Shown in pieces: positions 19,127 to 26,859 of a stretch of DNA of 64,000 nt. The translations under genes and the position numbers were made by a program. The stretch is from JAGDZR01 sp049115695 (GTDB taxonomy: Bacteria; Bacteroidota; Bacteroidia; Cytophagales; Cyclobacteriaceae): assembly GCA_049115695.1 (NCBI GenBank), contig JAGDZR010000012.1:372001-436000 (forward strand), written 5' to 3'. Each line of letters opens with the position of its first letter. Position 1 is the stretch's first letter. The notes beneath the pieces were generated by a model. It was not told the origin of the DNA, did not search any database, and worked only from the letters and a program-made list of their open reading frames with translations.

Positions 19127-19794
19127 ACAATTGTTGTTACATTTAATTGTGTGGCAATCTCATTGGATAAATAGAGTGTTCTATTCTTTTCAACTTTGAT
19201 CTGAAGCGAATTGTCAAAATCATTTCTTTCGATGATTTCGAGTATAGTACCAGGGCGTATTGAGACTTTATCAAGATACTGTAACAACCGAGGGTCATCA
19301 CTATTGACTTTGCATACTATTGCATTTATTGAGAGTTCAAGTTCAGCAAGAAGTATGGATGGTCGCAGATTAAAATTCCCATCCCGATCAGGAATCGGAT
19401 CTCCATGAGGATCAACTTTGGGATTGTTTAGAAAATCGTCCAGTTTATTGATCAAGCTGTCTGATTGTATATGCTCGAGCTGTTCGGCAATCGGGTGAAC
19501 TTCATCCCAATTGAACGCTAATTTCTCAACGAGAAACACTTCCCAAATGCGATGTTTCCGAATGATACTCAATGCAATGTTTTCTCCTTGTGGAGTAAGG
19601 TTAACACCTTGATATTTGACATAGGAGATGAGTCGCTTTTTGTCGAGCTTCTTGATCATGTCACTAACAGTGGCAGGTTTGGTCTGTACGGATTCTGCCA
19701 GACTGTTGGTCGAAACTCCCTTGGAATCTTGATCTGAAAGATGATAGATTGCCTTTAGGTAGTTTTCCTCCGTGAAACTAAGGCTTGTTTCCAT
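19123..19794 (-). CDS. dtxR: DtxR/MntR-family metal-dependent transcriptional repressor
   Basis: This 223-residue DtxR-family protein is soluble. The N-terminal winged helix is SFTEENYLKAIYHL with SLAESVQTKPATVSDMIKKL as the helix-turn-helix. The dimerisation and metal-binding domain contains RKHRIWEVFLVEKL, DEVHPIAEQLEH and NPKVDPHGDPIP. A C-terminal FeoA/SH3-like domain covers about residues 145-220. These regulators repress iron or manganese uptake genes when the metal is plentiful. As first gene of the feo-type operon, with a palindrome directly upstream (19815-19830), it is likely autoregulatory. A near-consensus -7 element (TACCTTTA, 19806-19799) lies only 4 nt before the ATG, suggesting a very short or absent leader. 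Confidence 0.93.
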   Translation of the reverse strand: METSLSFTEENYLKAIYHLSDQDSKGVSTNSLAESVQTKPATVSDMIKKLDKKRLISYVKYQGVNLTPQGENIALSIIRKHRIWEVFLVEKLAFNWDEVHPIAEQLEHIQSDSLINKLDDFLNNPKVDPHGDPIPDRDGNFNLRPSILLAELELSINAIVCKVNSDDPRLLQYLDKVSIRPGTILEIIERNDFDNSLQIKVEKNRTLYLSNEIATQLNVTTIV

Positions 19795-19814
19795 AGAGTA
19801 AAGGTAAATATTTA

Positions 19815-19830
19815 TTTAGATATATCTAAA
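19815..19830. promoter_or_regulatory. Perfect 16-bp palindrome, probable DtxR-family operator
   Basis: TTTAGATATATCTAAA is its own reverse complement. It lies 20-36 bp upstream of the dtxR start, just upstream of the -7-like element TACCTTTA (19806-19799), so it covers the spacer and -33 region of the likely promoter. Size and symmetry fit a dimeric DtxR/MntR operator. The binding protein is inferred from position. Confidence 0.6.
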
Positions 19831-19854
19831 AATATATTTTGATAATATATTTTT
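19828..19854. repeat. Perfect 11-bp inverted repeat beside the dtxR operator
   Basis: AAAAATATATT (19828-19838) and AATATATTTTT (19844-19854) are exact reverse complements separated by TTGAT. It directly abuts the 16-bp palindrome. It could be a second regulator site, or a weak hairpin at the 3' end of the glycosyltransferase transcript (that gene ends at 20994-19894 on the same strand). The pure AT content makes chance occurrence possible. Confidence 0.4.
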
Positions 19855-19893
19855 AAGTTATTTAAGTATCAATTAATCAGGATAGTATATTGA

Positions 19894-20994
19894 TTAAATT
19901 AAAGTGTCAATACATGAAGTAAATTGTTGCTCGACACTTGTCCAATGCGCTGGAGAGGATGAGTTTGATTCTCTGGAGTTGAGTATAGATATTTGACGCG
20001 CGAGGATTTTTTGATAATCCGGGCGATTAAAATCAATAGGAATTGAATAGTCAATGCCACATGAGTGTTGGGCCCACTCTGAGTCCGATTGTACAACAAA
20101 GGGTAAGCCTGCAGATGCATATTCAAACAACTTTGTGGGTATTCTGTTTTGACTCACCTCATTCAATTCATATGATATAATGCCCAACGAACTTTGATAA
20201 ATAGCTTCTTTAATCAGATCGTGTTCCACGAATTCGTTCAACCCAATTAGATGTACTGCAGGGTTTTCTTCAGCGATTATATTGAGCTGCTTAATGAGTT
20301 TACGATCGTAGGACTTGCCAATAATGGTTAGCGTTGCTACTGGAAATGATTGTTGATAATTTCTAAAGAATTCAAGCGCCCTATTTATGCCGGAATAGTT
20401 GGATATGATTCCGGAAAATAACAGTTTGTGAGGAGCCCTGTTAGTGTATGTCCAACGAGTAAGAGTGGATTTGTTTTCAAGGATGATAGCAGGTGTTCCT
20501 CCAGTTTCAATCTGTTTTTCGTAAATGCTTTCTGCCAGGAGAATGTGTTTTGCTTTCTTTAAGATGAGCCGATGAAGTTGAGCATGAATGAATAAGTTTA
20601 CACGTTTCATCGGGCCTTTGTATATTCTTTGAAATGTTATATTATTAGAATAATCCTCCTGGATGTCATAAATGATTTTTGCCCGCTTGAAAATACGTAA
20701 AAGTAATAGAGGGAGTATGAGTTCAGGTGAGGTGATGATGATAAGATCTGGCTTGATTTTATTTAAAATGATAAATACCTGAAAGAGGTTAAATAATCGA
20801 ATTGAAACATCTCTGTTCGAATTAGTGATGGTGAAGAACTCAATTAAATTTTCATCATGAGATTGACTTTTCGATGGGATTCCAATAATATTTGTTTTGT
20901 ATTTATTTGTTTTAGCCAGCGATTGTGCGAAACGTTCGTACATTCGCACCTCATTAACAGGTTTTAGGATAGAAACAATGGCGATTGATTTCAT
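19894..20994 (-). CDS. Glycosyltransferase, GT4-like (GT-B fold)
   Basis: This 366-residue GT-B enzyme probably transfers a sugar to a surface glycan. The N-terminal Rossmann half begins KSIAIVSILKPVNEVRMYER and includes KIIYDIQEDYSNN. The C-terminal half has LLFSGIISNYSGINRALEFF (the KLLFSG/NKG-type loop), TLTIIGKSYD, AVHLIGLNEFVEHDLIKEA and the donor-binding stretch NRIPTKLFEYASAGLPFVVQ. The pattern K-F-E-Y-A-x-G-x-P is typical of GT4/GT1. It stands alone. The feo-type operon follows 99 bp downstream on the same strand and dapD is divergent 37 bp away. The sugar donor and acceptor cannot be assigned. Confidence 0.85.
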   Translation of the reverse strand: MKSIAIVSILKPVNEVRMYERFAQSLAKTNKYKTNIIGIPSKSQSHDENLIEFFTITNSNRDVSIRLFNLFQVFIILNKIKPDLIIITSPELILPLLLLRIFKRAKIIYDIQEDYSNNITFQRIYKGPMKRVNLFIHAQLHRLILKKAKHILLAESIYEKQIETGGTPAIILENKSTLTRWTYTNRAPHKLLFSGIISNYSGINRALEFFRNYQQSFPVATLTIIGKSYDRKLIKQLNIIAEENPAVHLIGLNEFVEHDLIKEAIYQSSLGIISYELNEVSQNRIPTKLFEYASAGLPFVVQSDSEWAQHSCGIDYSIPIDFNRPDYQKILARQISILNSRESNSSSPAHWTSVEQQFTSCIDTLI

Positions 20995-21031
20995 CGCGGA
21001 AAATTTGACAATTATTTAGACTATTAAGATA

Positions 21032-21844
21032 ATGGATCTACAAAATATAGTTGAGAAGGCTTGGGAAGACCGGTCATTGATTAAAGAAAAAGAAGTAGCA
21101 GTAGCTATCAAAACTATAATAGATGATTTAGATATTGGTAAAAGAAGAATAGCTGAGCCATCTGGAAATGAATGGGTAGTAAATGAATGGATCAAGAAGG
21201 CCGTTATTTTATACTTCCCATTAATGAAAATGCAACTCATTGAAGTGGGTCCGTTTCAGTTTCATGATAAGATAAAGCTAAAATCCGGATATGATCAGCT
21301 TGGTGTAAGGGTTGTTCCTCACGCCATTGCAAGATACGGATCCTTTATTGCCGGCAATACAGTATTAATGCCTTCTTATGTGAACATCGGAGCTTTTGTA
21401 GATTCAGGAACAATGGTGGATACATGGGCGACTGTAGGTAGTTGCGCACAAATAGGTAAAAACGTACACCTGAGTGGTGGTGTTGGAATTGGTGGTGTTC
21501 TTGAGCCTGTTCAAGCTGCACCAGTAATCATTGAGGACAATGCATTTATAGGATCCAGATGTATTGTAGTTGAGGGATGTCATGTTGGCAAAGAAGCTGT
21601 TTTGGGTGCAAATGTGGTGCTGACAGCAAGTTCAAAAATCATTGATATTACGGGAGATGAACCCGTGGAATATAAAGGCTTTGTTCCTCCACGGTCAGTG
21701 GTAATACCAGGGTCATATACCAAAAAATTCCCAGCAGGCGATTTCCAGGTACCATGTGCGTTGATCATTGGTACGCGCAAGGAGAGTACAGATAAGAAGA
21801 CTTCATTGAACGAAGCGCTTCGGGAAAACAATGTTTCTGTTTAA
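21032..21844 (+). CDS. dapD: 2,3,4,5-tetrahydropyridine-2,6-dicarboxylate N-succinyltransferase
   Basis: DapD succinylates tetrahydrodipicolinate with succinyl-CoA in the succinylase branch of lysine/diaminopimelate synthesis. The 270-residue product begins MDLQNIVEKAWEDR. Its left-handed beta-helix contains hexapeptide repeats, with family signatures RVVPHAIARYGSFIAGNTVL, MVDTWATVGSCAQIGKNVHL, GGVLEPVQAAPVIIEDNAFI and PGSYTKKFPAGDFQVPCALI. Length is normal. The plus-strand run dapD - DUF3108 protein - TPR lipoprotein - lysA keeps two enzymes of the same pathway within 3.5 kb. Confidence 0.97.
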   Translation: MDLQNIVEKAWEDRSLIKEKEVAVAIKTIIDDLDIGKRRIAEPSGNEWVVNEWIKKAVILYFPLMKMQLIEVGPFQFHDKIKLKSGYDQLGVRVVPHAIARYGSFIAGNTVLMPSYVNIGAFVDSGTMVDTWATVGSCAQIGKNVHLSGGVGIGGVLEPVQAAPVIIEDNAFIGSRCIVVEGCHVGKEAVLGANVVLTASSKIIDITGDEPVEYKGFVPPRSVVIPGSYTKKFPAGDFQVPCALIIGTRKESTDKKTSLNEALRENNVSV

Positions 21845-21896
21845 CATCCGTTAATTTGGCATTGATCTTGTGAGTAGCCGGTTAAATCCAGACTGC

Positions 21897-22715
21897 ATGA
21901 AGAGAATTGTTGCATTAACTTTTTTGATGATTGCGTTATCGGGGTTCACTCAGTCCGACACGCTCAAATTCGGTGATCCAGTCATCCGGAAGACATATAA
22001 TTTCAATGCTGGCGAGGAGCTTTATTTTAAATTAAGTTATGGCTGGTTTACGGTGGGTAGGGCGGACCTACAAGTGGATCCGGCAGATCACACCTACGAT
22101 AATAAGGACTGCTATAAAATAGATATTTCAGGACGTACGGCAGGGCTGCTCGGTGTGTTTACCCATGTAGATGATAAGTGGGGTGCGTATGTCAGTAAGG
22201 ATGATTTGCTTCCGGTCATGGCTTATAGCGACATTGAGGAAGGAAAGTACACACGTAAGGAAGAAATCTACTATGATCAAACCAATCGGAAGATTAAGTT
22301 ACATGTAGAGAAACGTAAGAAGCCCAGAAAGACCAAATATTTTGAATCAGCCACGGAGGTTTACGACCTGCTTAGTGGATTTTTGGTAATCCGAGATATT
22401 GATTTCGGAGCATTGTCCATTGGTGATACAGTGAAGTTCAATGCATTTTATGATCAAATATTTTATGATTTTGGATTGGTGTATCATGGTGTTGAGCTGG
22501 TAAATACAGAGGTAGGTAAACTAAATGCCTATAAAGTAGTTCCAGTACTGCCAGAGAATAAGGTGTTTCCAGGTGAAAACCCCATTACAGCGTGGATTTC
22601 TGCAGATAATAACCAGCTACCACTCAAGATTGAGGCCAACATGTTTTTTGGAACAGCTGAGTGCGAATTAACTGGTTATAAAAACATCAAATACGGACCT
22701 GATTATATCGACTAG
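21897..22715 (+). CDS. DUF3108-family exported protein
   Basis: The frame is open from 21870, but the ATG at 21897 gives a clean signal peptide (MKRIVALTFLMIALSGFTQS), so I start there: 272 residues. The mature part is all-beta-looking, with the DUF3108 pattern FNAGEELYFKLSYGWFTVGR, DISGRTAGLLGVFTHVDDKW, YTRKEEIYYDQ and later ENPITAWISADNNQLPLKIE. DUF3108 proteins are periplasmic or outer-membrane-associated with no fixed function. The gene sits 52 nt after dapD and is followed 32 nt later by the TPR lipoprotein, so the four genes are probably co-expressed at least in part. Confidence 0.8.
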   Translation: MKRIVALTFLMIALSGFTQSDTLKFGDPVIRKTYNFNAGEELYFKLSYGWFTVGRADLQVDPADHTYDNKDCYKIDISGRTAGLLGVFTHVDDKWGAYVSKDDLLPVMAYSDIEEGKYTRKEEIYYDQTNRKIKLHVEKRKKPRKTKYFESATEVYDLLSGFLVIRDIDFGALSIGDTVKFNAFYDQIFYDFGLVYHGVELVNTEVGKLNAYKVVPVLPENKVFPGENPITAWISADNNQLPLKIEANMFFGTAECELTGYKNIKYGPDYID

Positions 22716-22718
22716 GTA

Positions 22719-22726
22719 TATCTTTG
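22719..22726 (+). promoter_or_regulatory. Candidate -7 promoter element before the TPR lipoprotein
   Basis: TATCTTTG fits TAnnTTTG and is followed by CCGGC, the same 13-base context as the mtaB promoter at 46372-46360 on the other strand. It lies 21 nt before the ATG at 22748. No TTG is found at the expected -33 distance, so the element is incomplete. Confidence 0.35.
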
Positions 22727-22747
22727 CCGGCTTAAATTTATGTAATC

Positions 22748-23338
22748 ATGCGATTTGCGATTATCCTGGTTGTTCTAACCATTCTTGTGCGATGTACTTC
22801 TGAAGCGACCAATCAGGGAGATATATACTTTGAAAATGGGCAGTATAAGGAAGCTGTTGTTGCCTACGATGATTTTCTCGCGTCAAATGCTGCTAATGAA
22901 AAGACGTTGTACAATCGAGGCAGAGCCTATGAAGAATTAGGTCAGTATGACAAGGCTTTGACAGATTTTCAGGCAGTGTTAAAAGTGAATGAAAGAAATC
23001 TAAATGCCAAGCTTAGTATTTCTAAAGTGTACTACGAGCAAAAAAAGTACGAGCAATCCGTGGTGATAGCTAAAGAAGTATTGGACGTAAACGTGAACTC
23101 TGCTGATGCACACTTTTTAAGCGCCAGAGCAAGTCACCAGTTAGGATACATGGAAAAGGCGATGGAGGAATATAGCCTGGCTATCAAATTAGATCGTAAC
23201 TATGGGGAAGCATACCTCTATCGGGCAGCTGTAAAGATTGGAATGGAACAAAAGCAATCAGCGTGCAATGACCTGATGAAGGCAAATAATTTGGATGTTG
23301 ATGGAGCGAAAGCTGCGATGAATAAGTACTGTAAGTAA
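22748..23338 (+). CDS. Tetratricopeptide-repeat lipoprotein
   Basis: The 196-residue protein starts with a lipoprotein signal (MRFAIILVVLTILVRC, lipidated Cys 16). It then holds about four TPR units from residue 23 to 180: NQGDIYFENGQYKEAVVAYD, LYNRGRAYEELGQYDKALTD, AKLSISKVYYEQKKYEQSVV and AHFLSARASHQLGYMEKAME. TPRs are protein-protein interaction scaffolds and no enzymatic domain is present. It ends 2 nt before the lysA ATG, which suggests coupling with lysA, but a role in lysine synthesis is not expected for an outer-membrane or periplasmic lipoprotein. Confidence 0.85.
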   Translation: MRFAIILVVLTILVRCTSEATNQGDIYFENGQYKEAVVAYDDFLASNAANEKTLYNRGRAYEELGQYDKALTDFQAVLKVNERNLNAKLSISKVYYEQKKYEQSVVIAKEVLDVNVNSADAHFLSARASHQLGYMEKAMEEYSLAIKLDRNYGEAYLYRAAVKIGMEQKQSACNDLMKANNLDVDGAKAAMNKYCK

Positions 23339-23340
23339 TC

Positions 23341-24498
23341 ATGAGTGTATCTCAGTTCTTTCAAAAGTTTCAATCACTGGAAACACCTTTCTATTTCTAC
23401 GACATAGCCTTGCTCAGAAAGACCTTGATAGAGTTAAAACAGTGTCTGGGTGATAGTCAGTTTCATGTGCACTATGCTATGAAATCCAATGTGAATAGGC
23501 GCATTTTAAATGAGGTAAAAGCCTTTGGGTTGGGTGCTGACTGTGTAAGTGGCAATGAGGTGAAAAGAGCACTTGAGGTAGGGTTTTCAGCTGATCAAAT
23601 TGTATTTGCAGGGGTCGGTAAAACGGATAAAGAAATTCAGTTCGGTCTCGAACATGACATTTTTGCATTCAATGTAGAATCCATTGAAGAGCTCAAGGTG
23701 CTGGATGAGATGGCTGGTAGGATGGGTAAAAAAACCCGTTTTGCTTTACGCGTCAATCCAAATGTAGAAGCCGGCACTCACAAGTATATTACCACAGGAA
23801 CCCGTGATAATAAGTTTGGAATTACCATTGAGGAATTGTGGGAAGCGCTGGATTTGGTGCAAGGATTGAAACATGCTCATTTCATAGGTATACATTTTCA
23901 CATAGGCTCACAGATAAATGACCTCTCCCGGTTTATCGAGTTAGCCGGTAAAGTCACAGAGTTACAAAAGGAACTCGTGAAGAGAGGTTTTGAACTTCCC
24001 CATGTCAATGTGGGAGGTGGTTTAGGCATAGACTATGATGATCCAGATGCAACGCCTATTGCCAATTTCAAGGAGTATTTTGAGCTGTTCAAAAAACATT
24101 TACAGTTGTTGCCCGGTCAGCAATTACATTTTGAGCTAGGCCGATCGATTACTGGTCAGTGTGGATCATTGATCAGCAAAGTCTTGTATACCAAACCTGG
24201 CAAGGACACCACTTTTGCTATTCTTGATTCGGGAATGACGGAACTGATTCGACCAGCACTTTATCAGGCGTCTCATAAAATTGAAAACCTTACGAGTAAT
24301 GCGGAATTTGGAACCTATGATATTGTGGGTCCTATTTGTGAATCCTCAGATGCATTCGCACGGGGTATTTCTCTGCCGAAAACCCAACGTGGAGATTTGA
24401 TGGCTGTGCGTTCAACTGGGGCATATGGAGAGGTGATGGCCAATCGTTATAATCTGCGAGAGATTGCCCCATCAATCTACAGTGACGATCTCGTTTAA
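23341..24498 (+). CDS. lysA: Diaminopimelate decarboxylase
   Basis: LysA makes lysine from meso-diaminopimelate, the last step of the pathway. This 385-residue PLP enzyme of the alanine-racemase fold has the PLP lysine in HYAMKSN (Lys 48) and the barrel motifs LRVNPNVEAGTHKYITTG, GIHFHIGSQI and VNVGGGLGIDY. The C-terminal active-site segments are HFELGRSITGQ, VGPICESSDAFARG and STGAYGEVMANRYN. The length is slightly short of the common 400-420 but complete at both ends. The related carboxynorspermidine decarboxylase is less likely given CESSD and the partner dapD. The stop abuts the stop of the convergent nhaC-type gene without a gap. Confidence 0.95.
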   Translation: MSVSQFFQKFQSLETPFYFYDIALLRKTLIELKQCLGDSQFHVHYAMKSNVNRRILNEVKAFGLGADCVSGNEVKRALEVGFSADQIVFAGVGKTDKEIQFGLEHDIFAFNVESIEELKVLDEMAGRMGKKTRFALRVNPNVEAGTHKYITTGTRDNKFGITIEELWEALDLVQGLKHAHFIGIHFHIGSQINDLSRFIELAGKVTELQKELVKRGFELPHVNVGGGLGIDYDDPDATPIANFKEYFELFKKHLQLLPGQQLHFELGRSITGQCGSLISKVLYTKPGKDTTFAILDSGMTELIRPALYQASHKIENLTSNAEFGTYDIVGPICESSDAFARGISLPKTQRGDLMAVRSTGAYGEVMANRYNLREIAPSIYSDDLV

Positions 24499-25917
24499 TT
24501 AAGCCATCAAATAGCCAATCACGATATACATGATTGCTGCAATGCTACCCGTGAACAAAGCGTAAGGCAGCTGAGTGCGGACATGGTCAATGTGATTGGA
24601 CCTGGATGCCACTGAAGCAATCAGTGTTGTATCTGATATAGGTGAGCAATGGTCTCCGAAAACGCCACCTCCCAAAACAGCCGCAATACTCAAATAGGGA
24701 TTCAGTCCGACGGCTTGAGCCAATGGTACGGCTATTGAAATCATAATCGCGAAAGTTCCCCAGGAAGTGCCGGTTGAGAAGGCGACAAAACAACTTGTAA
24801 TAAAAAGCACGAATGGTGCCAAACCAGGGGAAAGCCAACTAGAAGTAACCTCAGCAACATAGGGTCCTGTCTCCAAAGTTTTACATAGACTACCAAGTGC
24901 GAATGCCAAAACCATCAGGATAGCCATGACAAGCATATCGTTCATGCCTTTAACTGACTCCTTGAAAAATGAGTCGATGGTAATGATTTTCTTGATTCCG
25001 AATATTGCCGCAGCAACAATGAGAGCGGAAAGTACAGCATAGGTTACTGATGAGCTACCCGAACCTTCTCCAATGCTTATCCATATTTGGCTCAACATAT
25101 CTCCCGATCTGCTGCTATCCCAGCCAGTGTAGATTAGAAAAACAGGCATACTCAGGACCATTACCAAGAGCGGAACGATCATATACCAGGCTTTACCCTC
25201 TTCGCTCTTCTCAGACATAGTTTCTGGTTCTACAGCCTCAGCTTGATTTTCAAATTCTTTCATTGGGCCGAAACTTTTGCCGGTGTAAGCAAGAAAGAAC
25301 ACGAGTCCAAGGGTCAAAATAGGATAGAAATTGAAAGGAATGGCATAGACAAGTGTCTTGAACGGGTCCAAATGCTCGTATGACATTAATAACCCCATAA
25401 CATAAGCACCCCAGGCATTCAACGGAAATAATATACATGAGGGAGCAGAGCTACTGTCAGCTAGGTAGGCCAATTTCTCCTTGGCAATTTGATATTTATC
25501 GAACAATGGCTTAAAAGCAGAACCCACTGTAAGGATTGAAATATTAGACTCTACGAATATTAGAAAGCCCGTGAGACCTGCGGCAAGCTGTATGTTTCTT
25601 TTTGGGTTTTTTGATCCATCCAGTTTTTTCTGGATAAACCTGACAAATCCATCAACACCTCCTGCATATCTAATCAATTGGATTAATGCGCCAATCAATA
25701 AGGTGAAAATGATAGTACGTGTATTGCCGGACGATTTGAAGACGTCAACAAAACTTTCTACAGTAGCCAGTAATCCTAGAAACACATTGCCATCAGAAAT
25801 GATAATCCATCCGACCAGGATACCTACTATCAAAGAAAAAATTACTTGTTTAGTTCTGATGGCCAAAAAAATGGCCAACACTGGTGGGATAAGAGATAAG
25901 AATCCGTATTCGTTCAT
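24499..25917 (-). CDS. nhaC: NhaC-family Na+/H+ antiporter
   Basis: This 472-residue inner-membrane protein has about 11-12 hydrophobic segments. Family signatures include PPVLAIFLAIRTKQVIFSLI near the start, the discontinuous-helix regions TGFLIFVESNISILTVGSAF and SSAPSCILFPLNAWGAYVM, and late FSTGTSWGTFAIMISIAVPL and VFGDHCSPISDTTLIASVAS. The D-H-C-S-P-x-S-D-T motif is characteristic of the NhaC/ion-transporter group. It exchanges sodium for protons or moves an organic-acid substrate; some homologues carry malate/lactate or amino acids, so the substrate is not certain. Its start overlaps the stop of the DUF4136 lipoprotein (ATGA, 25914-25917), implying translational coupling. Confidence 0.88.
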   Translation of the reverse strand: MNEYGFLSLIPPVLAIFLAIRTKQVIFSLIVGILVGWIIISDGNVFLGLLATVESFVDVFKSSGNTRTIIFTLLIGALIQLIRYAGGVDGFVRFIQKKLDGSKNPKRNIQLAAGLTGFLIFVESNISILTVGSAFKPLFDKYQIAKEKLAYLADSSSAPSCILFPLNAWGAYVMGLLMSYEHLDPFKTLVYAIPFNFYPILTLGLVFFLAYTGKSFGPMKEFENQAEAVEPETMSEKSEEGKAWYMIVPLLVMVLSMPVFLIYTGWDSSRSGDMLSQIWISIGEGSGSSSVTYAVLSALIVAAAIFGIKKIITIDSFFKESVKGMNDMLVMAILMVLAFALGSLCKTLETGPYVAEVTSSWLSPGLAPFVLFITSCFVAFSTGTSWGTFAIMISIAVPLAQAVGLNPYLSIAAVLGGGVFGDHCSPISDTTLIASVASRSNHIDHVRTQLPYALFTGSIAAIMYIVIGYLMA

Positions 25918-26489
25918 TTTTGAATTAAGCTTTCATCGGGTTGGTTTGACCCTGCTTTGTATAAATAGGTGTTGAATATGGTGACAACCGCATTTTCAAT
26001 GGGATCGCTACGTTTTTTCTGATTTTGAACATTTTTTTGATCAAGGCTGCCTTGCCAAATCATTTTTTTGGACTGGTTGTTCCATAATTCAATAAGCAAT
26101 ATAGATTCTGTAAAGGTTCTTGCATTAAAGAACCCAGGATAACCGCCATAATTATTATTTAAAGGGTTACCGTAAAGGCGACTTGTGGAATAGGGGCTTG
26201 CATTGTTGTTCAACCTTGACTCAGTGCTGGAAATCAACTCATACCTAAGTATCAGGTTTGGATTAAGACGGTCGGTGGTATATCCCCGTCTGAGCATTTG
26301 ATCGCTCAAGTATTGCTCAAGTCGTGGAGTTAAGTCAGACTGCTCGTCTGTCTGAGTCAGATTGCTACCCTTGAGTGATAGAATTTTGAAAGTTGTAAAA
26401 GAAGCAAATGGTGCCGCAGTGTTTGTGAACTGAACCACCCTTGGCGCACAACCTATCAGTAATATTGAGATAAAAATAAAACGTCCCAT
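25914..26489 (-). CDS. DUF4136-type lipoprotein
   Basis: The 191-residue protein begins MGRFIFISILLIGCAP, a short lipoprotein signal with Cys 14. The rest fits DUF4136: FASFTTFKIL, then a downstream pattern of LEQYLSDQMLRRGYTTDRLN with PNLILRYELIS, and at the end LLIELWNNQSKKMIWQGSLD followed by ENAVVTIFNTYL. The family is found in the envelope of Bacteroidota and Proteobacteria and has no known function. A TATCTTTA sequence (26504-26497), one base off the -7 consensus, ends 7 nt before the ATG. It is the first gene of a two-gene unit with the nhaC-type antiporter. Confidence 0.78.
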   Translation of the reverse strand: MGRFIFISILLIGCAPRVVQFTNTAAPFASFTTFKILSLKGSNLTQTDEQSDLTPRLEQYLSDQMLRRGYTTDRLNPNLILRYELISSTESRLNNNASPYSTSRLYGNPLNNNYGGYPGFFNARTFTESILLIELWNNQSKKMIWQGSLDQKNVQNQKKRSDPIENAVVTIFNTYLYKAGSNQPDESLIQK

Positions 26490-26523
26490 TAACGCCTAAA
26501 GATATCTCAAAAATCATGCACTA

Positions 26524-26724
26524 TTAATGAGCTTCCAGTTTGATTTCGTGTGCCAGATTGAGAGACTTCAATATTTTATCGGCCAGACGTATAGTCGTGC
26601 GATTAAATTCATATAATAGGTCGAATCTATCGCTGTTCTCACTTTTGAGGATCATTCGATCATATTCCAGGATGGTTCCTTTTTGGAATTGGTCTTTATC
26701 GGGGTTATACCAAATGAATATCAT
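26524..26724 (-). CDS. Small hypothetical protein (66 aa)
   Basis: The frame begins with MIFIWYNPDKDQFQKG and has a mixed, mostly hydrophilic composition (DLLYEFNRTTIRLADKIL; LNLAHEIKLEAH). It has no signal peptide, membrane segment or recognisable domain. I keep it because it is a full ORF with natural composition that fills the gap between the DUF4136 gene (34 bp) and lacI and is not overlapped by a better frame. The opening, starting M-I-F-I-W-Y-N-P, resembles small conserved Bacteroidota proteins as I recall them, but this is from memory. Confidence 0.6.
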   Translation of the reverse strand: MIFIWYNPDKDQFQKGTILEYDRMILKSENSDRFDLLYEFNRTTIRLADKILKSLNLAHEIKLEAH

Positions 26725-26859
26725 TGTAATGCTTAATAATGGATTAGTTAAAATAAACCTTTGATTAATACAATTATAAAGTCAAAAGTAACCCAAGATT
26801 AAACACGTTCTGTAAAGAGATGGTGTAATAAGGAGCAATGGCTGCTGTACGGGTGATTT

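Noticed and set aside
25571..25975. 134-residue plus-strand frame opposite the nhaC-type gene
   Set aside because: It is a shadow of the antiporter's codon pattern, with no recognisable domain.
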